Source: Diplonema papillatum (taxonomy: Eukaryota; Euglenozoa; Diplonemea; Diplonemida; Diplonemidae). Taken from it: a stretch of 64,000 nt of DNA. Positions 58,915-64,000 of the stretch are shown here, piece by piece (the stretch's first letter is position 1; every line of letters starts with the position of its first letter). Below the pieces are notes generated by a model. It did no database searches, was not told the origin of the DNA, and was given only the letters and a program-made list of their open reading frames with translations. Where the stretch lies: positions 485,001 through 549,000 of the forward strand of contig JAPJBO010000038.1 of assembly GCA_030068145.1 (NCBI GenBank), written 5' to 3'. The position numbers were made by a program, and so were the translations under genes.

Positions 58915-59996
58915 GGGCTAATTCCCATTCTCGAACACAATTTAACTTTTTGCCCATTCTCGAACACTCGCTAACTTTTTGCCCATTCTCGAACACTTTT
59001 TAACTTTTTGCCCATTCTCGAACAGTCGCCTAACTTTTTGCCCATTCTCGAACATTGAAATTTGCCCAGGGTGGGATTCGAACTCACCACCCAACATCCA
59101 AATCCATTTCCGATTCCGATTTCCGTCGGATCCGTTCCTCGAACAAGGTGCCAGCATTGTGGTTGGCTGCTGCGTCCCGGCTCCGTATCCTGGTTGCGCA
59201 CTGGGCATTGACACCGCAGACTACGGGTAAACGGTTTTCTAAACACAGATTCGTGCATAATTCAGGTATGCGCGAGTGACCAGCCCGTTCTACTGTTCAA
59301 CTCTGAAAAAAAATTGACCAAAAAAATTGGACCCCGAATTTTTGACCAAAAAATTTGACCCAAAAAATTTGTCCTAACTTTTTTGACCCAAAATTTTTGA
59401 CCCAAAATTTTTGTCCTAAATTTTTGACCCAAAAAATTTGACCCAAAAATTGACCGAAAATTTTTGAGCCAAAAAATTTCGGTCAAATTTTTTGAATCAC
59501 TTTGCTGCAAAGTTGCAAGCTGCTTCTCCTGGTGTAGGTCAGTGAACTAAGGTCACTCAATGGCCGCCGCGCAATTTGCAAGCAAGACGAGCAAACTCAG
59601 TGAAGTCTGTGCCGGGTTTGTAGCTCGCACACCACCGTCACGTGTAGAAGCTTGAAGCAACCAAGAACCCGAGTTTAGATGCCGAAGAGGCTGCGGCCTG
59701 AAGTTAGCAAGAGTACCGTCTTCGAATCAGTGAACGCAGCTGTTCTCGCGGTGAAACTTGAGGCAAATGTCTCGGGGAAGTGACATTTTCACCACAAAAA
59801 CTGGAATGTTCGAGAATGGGCAAAAAGTTAAATAGTGTTCGAGAATGGGCACAAAGTTACCGAGAATGGGCAAAAAGTTAAAAAGTGTTCGAGAATGGGC
59901 AAAAAGTTAGCGAGTGTTCGAGAATGGGCAAAAAGTTAAATAGTGTTCGAGAATGGGCACAAACATAAGGAAGTGTACTATAATGGGAATTGTCCC
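58915..59996. mobile_element. Mutator-like non-autonomous element A with 9-bp TSD
   Basis: 1082 bp. Ends gggctaattcccatt / aatgggaattgtccc, with target duplication TGAAAATGT at 58906-58914 and 59997-60005. Each end holds about five inverted 29-bp repeats of the cccattctcgaacactcgctaactttttg type (about 58920-59055 and 59807-59965). The middle has a tRNA-like box-B region, a (tttttgacccaaaa)n tract at about 59310-59480 and no gene. Confidence 0.85.
59064..59175 (-). repeat. tRNA-like box-B region inside element A
   Basis: Minus strand: gagttcgaatccc is a consensus box B (its core is the complement of 59073-59083) within a partly paired gggtgg/ccaccc context, with ggcaccttg upstream. It sits just inside the left repeat array. 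Not a functional tRNA. Confidence 0.45.
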
Positions 59997-60017
59997 TGAA
60001 AATGTGTCTCCACAGTG

Positions 60018-60287
60018 GGGTAAACACCATTCTCACACTTTTTCAACAATTCTTACCATTCTCACACGGTTGCAACAAATGCTACCATTCTCACACAGTC
60101 GCAACAAATGCTACCATTCTCACACAGTCGCAACAAATGCTACCATTCTCACACAGTCGCAACAAATGCTACCATTCTCACACAGTCCGAACAATTTCTT
60201 ACCTTTCTCACACAGTCGCAACAAAATGCTACCATTCTCACACAGTCGCAACAAATGCTACCATTCTCACACAGTCGCGTGTACACA
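60018..60287. repeat. array of 29-bp repeats (accattctcacacagtcgcaacaaatgct)
   Basis: About nine units. The complementary array lies at 62783-62905, with one more unit at 61280-61310, so these form the long inverted ends of a further element (about 60017-62905) into which element B inserted. Confidence 0.75.
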
Positions 60288-60729
60288 CAAAATGATTAGA
60301 AAGCTACAGGGCAGTGTGAGGTTTAGCTACAAAAAGCTACAGCTAGCTACAGCGTAGCTTTTTGTAGCCTTTTGTAGCTCTTTTTTTTGGGGGGGGTTCC
60401 CAGCCCATTCAGGATACTTTTCGCCCCAATTTCTTCAGTTTCGAAGTTTTCTGGGCATATTTTGGGTTTTCCTGGCACCTGCTTTGCCCTGTGCACTGGG
60501 GCCCGCTGCAGTCTACCGAGCCTCAGTGAGGGTCGGTCACTCGGTGAGGCTGCAACCACGCAGGCGGCGAGGGTGATGCAGCAGGGAAGCCTGGGGCGCC
60601 AGAGTCACGACGGTTCCATGAAGCGAAGCCAATCAGGACCCCAACCGCAGAGCGAAGAGCGCTCGAGACAGTGTGGGCCCGGAGCCCCGGCTGGAGCTCT
60701 CATTGCACTCCAGAGCCCCGGGCTGAGTC

Positions 60730-61190
60730 AGGTATTTGGCCGGTACCACCACTTACCAACACTTGGGCAGATGCTGCAGTGTGGACTGCCGAAGCCACCG
60801 TTTAGACCAGTCACTCCCCGTCGGACGGGCCCCCCAAAAAGCCCCTCGGGCCTTCTGGGGATTCGCCACAAGAACGCACTCACCCGCCCTTTGGAAGATA
60901 GTGGAGACCATTATCAAAGACCGCCCCACGTTCCTCCATCGATGGACTCCTCAGTCCGGAGGCTTCCGGTAGGGAGAGGCACAGAGAAGCAGCTCTGCAC
61001 CGTGACGGCGGCAATCAAGCGGAAAAAAGGCCGATTCACATGCTGCTCGCCTTCGACCTGGCGCGCGCTTTCGACGGGCAGCACGCTCCCGGCAGGCGGG
61101 ACTCCCGGGAAGAGCACACCGCTCAGCACGAATCAACCCCGACTACTTTACGCGTATTCCCCGGGTGAGAGCGCCCAAACTTGACACATT
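60730..61190 (+). pseudogene. LINE reverse transcriptase fragment, frameshifted
   Basis: Three frames in succession give the usual N-terminal RT blocks. A Leu-Trp-Lys-Ile-Val-Glu segment leads to GGFR (near 60955), then GRGTEKQL (near 60978), then LLAFDLARAFD (motif A, near 61040). Two frame changes and the absence of motifs B and C show a decayed fragment. It lies inside the 60.0-62.9 kb element, as cargo or as an older insertion. Confidence 0.6.
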
Positions 61191-61310
61191 GCAATTCAAG
61201 TCACTTTGGCCCTTTGGAAAGTTTGGGGTCTTATAATCTTAGAATTTGAGTGGCGACGGTTCAAACCCGCCTCTCTGGTCTTTGGTATTTGTTGCGACTG
61301 TGTGAGAATG

Positions 61311-62773
61311 GGGCTAATTCCCATTCTAGAACTGTTTTTAACTTTTTGCCCATTATAGAACAGTCGCTAACTTTGTGCCCATTATAGAACTGTTTTTAAC
61401 TTTTTGCCCATTCTCGATAACTGTGTGCCCATTAAAGAACATTCCGCTAACTTTGTGCCCATTATAGAACATTCCGCTAACTTTTTGCCCATTATAGAAC
61501 ATTGCTAAATCGTCACTTCTGGGACTCGATACCCCAACCTCCAGGCTGCCAAAATCTTGGGTCTAAATTTTGGTTCCCAACTCGGGTCCAAGTTTTGGGT
61601 CAGGTTTTGGGCTCAAGTTTCGGTCCGGTCTGAAGTCTGGGCCTAATTACTGGTAGCGCCAGGCCAGTAACCTGGTAACCAGACTGGACCTGGATTATGT
61701 CATCATGCCACGGAAAAGCCTCGAACAGACCGGGCGGTCTGCTCAGAGTCAGACTGCTGTCAGGCTGCGTGCAGTCTGGTAGTGTTAGTCTGGGCCTCTG
61801 GCAGCTGACGCTTGAAGTTGAACTGGTTGTCGTCTATTGATGACCAACCCAAGTTTGGGGGACCCAAGTTTGGGACCCAAGTTTGGAACCCAACCCAAGT
61901 TTGGAACCCAAGTTTGGAACCCAAGTTTGGAACCCAAGTTTGGGTGGGACCCAAGTTTGGGACCCAAGTTTGGGACCCAAGTCTGGAACCCAAGTTTTGG
62001 GCACAACCTCAGGAAACCGTACTGTTTTGGTATTTCACCCCATTCTTGAATGGATTTCATAGGCTCGTCACTTCCTGCTGCCGTTGTCAACAGCGTTGAT
62101 GCCCAGTTGCAGAACCGACTCCTCCGCGTTGGTTGCAAGCATCTTCCTGCGAAAAACAGCTGATTCGAAGACTTGGCAACTCCTTCAGCCGACTTTCACC
62201 CAGCTTTTCTCGGACCCAAAACTTGGAGTCCAAGTTGGACCCAAAGTCGCGGCCAAGATTTGGACTAAATCCAACCATTGGACCCAAGTTTGGGAACAAT
62301 GCTGGTCGCGACGATCGAGACGTGAAAGCAAACATCAACGCGAAGAGTAATAAACCCGTGTGCAGGTCTCTTCTACCACGCCGGCGATGCAGAGTACCGC
62401 CTGCGTGCTAACACAAACTTGAACTTACTCTTGCCACGAGTCTTGGCAAACTTCCGGGTCCAAAGTTGGAAAAGTAGGCACAAACTCAGGAAACCGTACT
62501 GTTCAAGTTTTGGACCAGATTTAGACCAAAACCCGTCCTGAAGGTTGTGGTATCGAGTCCCCGAAGTGACGATTTTTAGCGAATGTTCTATAATGGGCAA
62601 AAAGTTAGCGAATGTTCTATAATGGGCACAAAGTTATCGAGAATGGGCAAAAAGTTAAAAATAGTTCTATAATGGGCACAAAGTTAAGAACAGTTTTATA
62701 ATGGGCAAAAAGTTAAGAATAGTTCTATAATGGGCACAAAGTTAAGAAAATGTGCTATAATGGGAATTAGCCC
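61311..62773. mobile_element. Mutator-like non-autonomous element B with 9-bp TSD
   Basis: 1463 bp. Ends gggctaattcccatt / aatgggaattagccc, with target duplication GTGAGAATG at 61302-61310 and 62774-62782. TIRs of about 230 bases consist of 29-bp repeats of the cccattatagaacagtcgctaactttgtg type plus a shared cgtcacttc...gactcgatacc segment. The interior is rich in gggacccaagtttggaaccc repeats (about 61845-62000) with no gene. Confidence 0.9.
61843..62005. repeat. cccaagtttgg(ga/aa) short tandem repeats
   Basis: About ten units inside element B; scattered related words occur at about 61565-61620 and 62215-62295. Confidence 0.85.
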
Positions 62774-62944
62774 GTGAGAATGGTAGCATTTGTTGCGACT
62801 GTGTGAGAATGGTAACATTTGTCGGAGCTTGTGTGAGAATGGTAAAATTTGTTGCGACCGTGTGAGAATGGTAAGGTTTGTTGAAACTTGTGTGAGAACG
62901 GTAAAAATTTGTTCGAGACTGGAGGTCCTATGAACATGCAATGT

Positions 62945-63035
62945 GAATAGCCTCTATTCGAGCCAACCCCACTTTTCTCTACACTAAAAAAGTGTATTGT
63001 TTTGTACTAGATAATAGCACGGAGCTGGCTTTTTC
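62945..63035 (-). repeat. interspersed repeat next to LINE ends
   Basis: In reverse complement it matches about 21545-21628 upstream of the truncated LINE (the ggaaaaag...agctccg and caatacactttt blocks and gaaaagtggggtt). The adjoining ctggaggtcctatgaacatgcaatgtgaatag also occurs at 54682-54713 and, inverted, near 32432-32475. Confidence 0.6.
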
Positions 63036-63053
63036 CGTTTTTCGTACTTTATT

Positions 63054-63135
63054 GGTGGCTTACCGTGGTCACCCATAAACCTCCCTCGGGTTTGTGAGGA
63101 AAGCGGTACCGGTCTCCCCGGTGAAAGAAGTCCCC
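63054..63135 (+). ncRNA. structured RNA motif in leader of second LINE family
   Basis: P1 ggtggctt 63054-63061 with aagtcccc 63128-63135 (one mismatch, one wobble), P2 accg 63062-63065 with cggt 63104-63107, P4 accgg/ccggt 63108-63122. Layout and junctions are the same as at 24639-24705, including the purine-rich linker before P1 closes. The arm inside P2 is longer and less certain. Confidence 0.5.
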
Positions 63136-63352
63136 GACAAAAAGAAACAACACAACAACAACACGAACGAAGACGAGTGCACGAGTTTCCTCTGACCGCC
63201 ACAGAGAGAGACAGATCGGAAGCCGCGCCCGACCGCGCAACGTGACACCGACTACCCCTGAGCCGGGGAAGAGCCACCTGACAGCGGCTAGCGCCTTCGT
63301 TCCGGCGCGCGTGAAGGCCCACACCCGGCGGAGGGGTGTGAACAATACGGTC

Positions 63353-64000
63353 ATGAAGGCACACGGCGACACCCCGCCCGGCGTGATGCTCCTGGTCGCA
63401 CTAGCCGCCGCACTGGCAACGCCGCCGCCAAACAGCAACGGCGGCGGCGCAACGAAGACGCTCGACGAGCCCTTGGGGCACGTGCAGGAACCGGGAGGCG
63501 GGCTGACGCAAGGCAACACGACGCACCAGCCGAGACCCCCGGTCCAACCCACGACAAAGGCAGGACACCAACGTGACACGCCTCACAGCACCAGGGAAGT
63601 CTACAATTGGTCACCGCCAATCCGCCCCTCAACCGTCACCTCGGCCGGAACACAAAACACCAACCCGCGACGACCTAGCAGCCTCTCACGCCACGCCGCA
63701 GCCACACCGGTACTCCTGCCTCCCCGGTACATCCTACTCCGCTCCCTCACTCGAAAGCAGCGCCGTCTCCACCGAGACTACGACCGCAGGCTCGCCCGAC
63801 AGCGAACGAAGCAAGAGGAGGACAACCGCAAAAGGGAGCACAGGGCGCAGAGCAGGGAAATGCTCATCTTTGCACAAGAGACCACTCCCGGCGCCACGAC
63901 TCAACACTCCGCCCAACCCGCCGGCCCGCTGTACCTCTCCCTGGACTACTACATAGGGGAAACGACAGCCGACGAGAAAGAGGCAAGAAGCACTGCACCG
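63353..64000 (+). CDS. LINE ORF1-like protein, second family (3' end outside window)
   Basis: Open for 216 codons from the ATG at 63353 to the window edge. Residues 1-35 include an Ala/Leu-rich hydrophobic stretch. About 35-125 are Pro/Thr/Asn/Gly-rich. About 140-180 are a strongly charged Arg/Gln/Glu/Lys helix suited to a coiled coil or RNA binding, followed by a Tyr/Leu segment. It follows a leader of about 310 bases sharing the 5' motif of the LINE at 24.6 kb. ORF1 identity is inferred from that position. Other frames on both strands are also open here. Confidence 0.5.
   Translation, partial: MKAHGDTPPGVMLLVALAAALATPPPNSNGGGATKTLDEPLGHVQEPGGGLTQGNTTHQPRPPVQPTTKAGHQRDTPHSTREVYNWSPPIRPSTVTSAGTQNTNPRRPSSLSRHAAATPVLLPPRYILLRSLTRKQRRLHRDYDRRLARQRTKQEEDNRKREHRAQSREMLIFAQETTPGATTQHSAQPAGPLYLSLDYYIGETTADEKEARSTAP

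Larger units (their letters stand above)
56715..60016 (-). mobile_element. hAT-like element with about 80-bp TIRs, split by a nested Mutator-like element
   Basis: Left TIR 56715-56795 and right TIR (58844-58914 plus 60006-60016) match as inverted repeats starting actgtggagacacattttca. The right one is interrupted by the element at 58915-59996. Without it the hAT element is about 2.2 kb. No 8-bp target duplication was found at the outer ends, so ends may be slightly misplaced or the site rearranged. Confidence 0.65.

Overview
This is nuclear DNA of a eukaryote, most likely a unicellular alga or protist with a repeat-rich genome. The reasons are non-LTR and tyrosine-recombinase retrotransposons, hAT-type and Mutator-like DNA transposons, a candidate short GT-AG intron, and intronless tandem gene copies. 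I cannot place the species. No rRNA gene, canonical tRNA gene, CRISPR array or bacterial operon was seen. Almost all coding capacity outside the 1-12 kb gene clusters belongs to mobile elements.

Layout. 0-12.4 kb: two clusters of a 245-residue GRAM-domain-like gene. Copies A and B are the end of one cluster, and C, D and E form a complete second cluster. Within clusters the spacers are 531 bp and near-identical. Each cluster ends in the same tail plus a 77/86-bp hairpin repeat array. Between the clusters lie fragments of an unrecognised gene, a 46-bp palindromic tandem array, a giant GC-rich inverted repeat and a tRNA-like sequence; the same block recurs at 18.0-21.35 kb. 12.6-18.1 kb: a solo terminal repeat of the recombinase retrotransposon, a decayed LINE reverse transcriptase (minus strand) and a frameshifted gene relic. 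21.6-32.4 kb: a 5'-truncated and a full-length copy of one LINE, each bounded on both sides by an ATTACACTCG-type decanucleotide repeat. The full copy encodes ORF1 and an 1840-residue ORF2 with OTU, APE endonuclease, RT, zinc-finger and a triple Cys/His-repeat tail. 33.4-37.4 and 47.3-52.3 kb: two copies of a tyrosine-recombinase retrotransposon (gag-like, recombinase, RT-RNase H) with split direct repeats arranged A1...B1-A2-B2. The second copy carries a 921-bp insertion that encodes the end of another OTU-like protein. 37.9-47.3 kb: a 1.85-kb direct duplication with an RNase H gene and a small unknown gene, separated by hAT transposase remnants and a (CCCAG)n satellite. 52.3-63 kb: nested hAT and Mutator-like relics whose ends are arrays of about 29-bp repeats. 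Two of these have perfect 9-bp target duplications. 63.0-64.0 kb: the 5' end of a second LINE family running off the window.

How the parts relate. The two LINE families share a 5' leader motif that can form the same multi-stem RNA, with a compensatory base change. The Mutator-like ends are built from one family of 29-mers and sit next to tRNA-like box-B sequences. Insertion into older insertions lets relative ages be read directly from the sequence.
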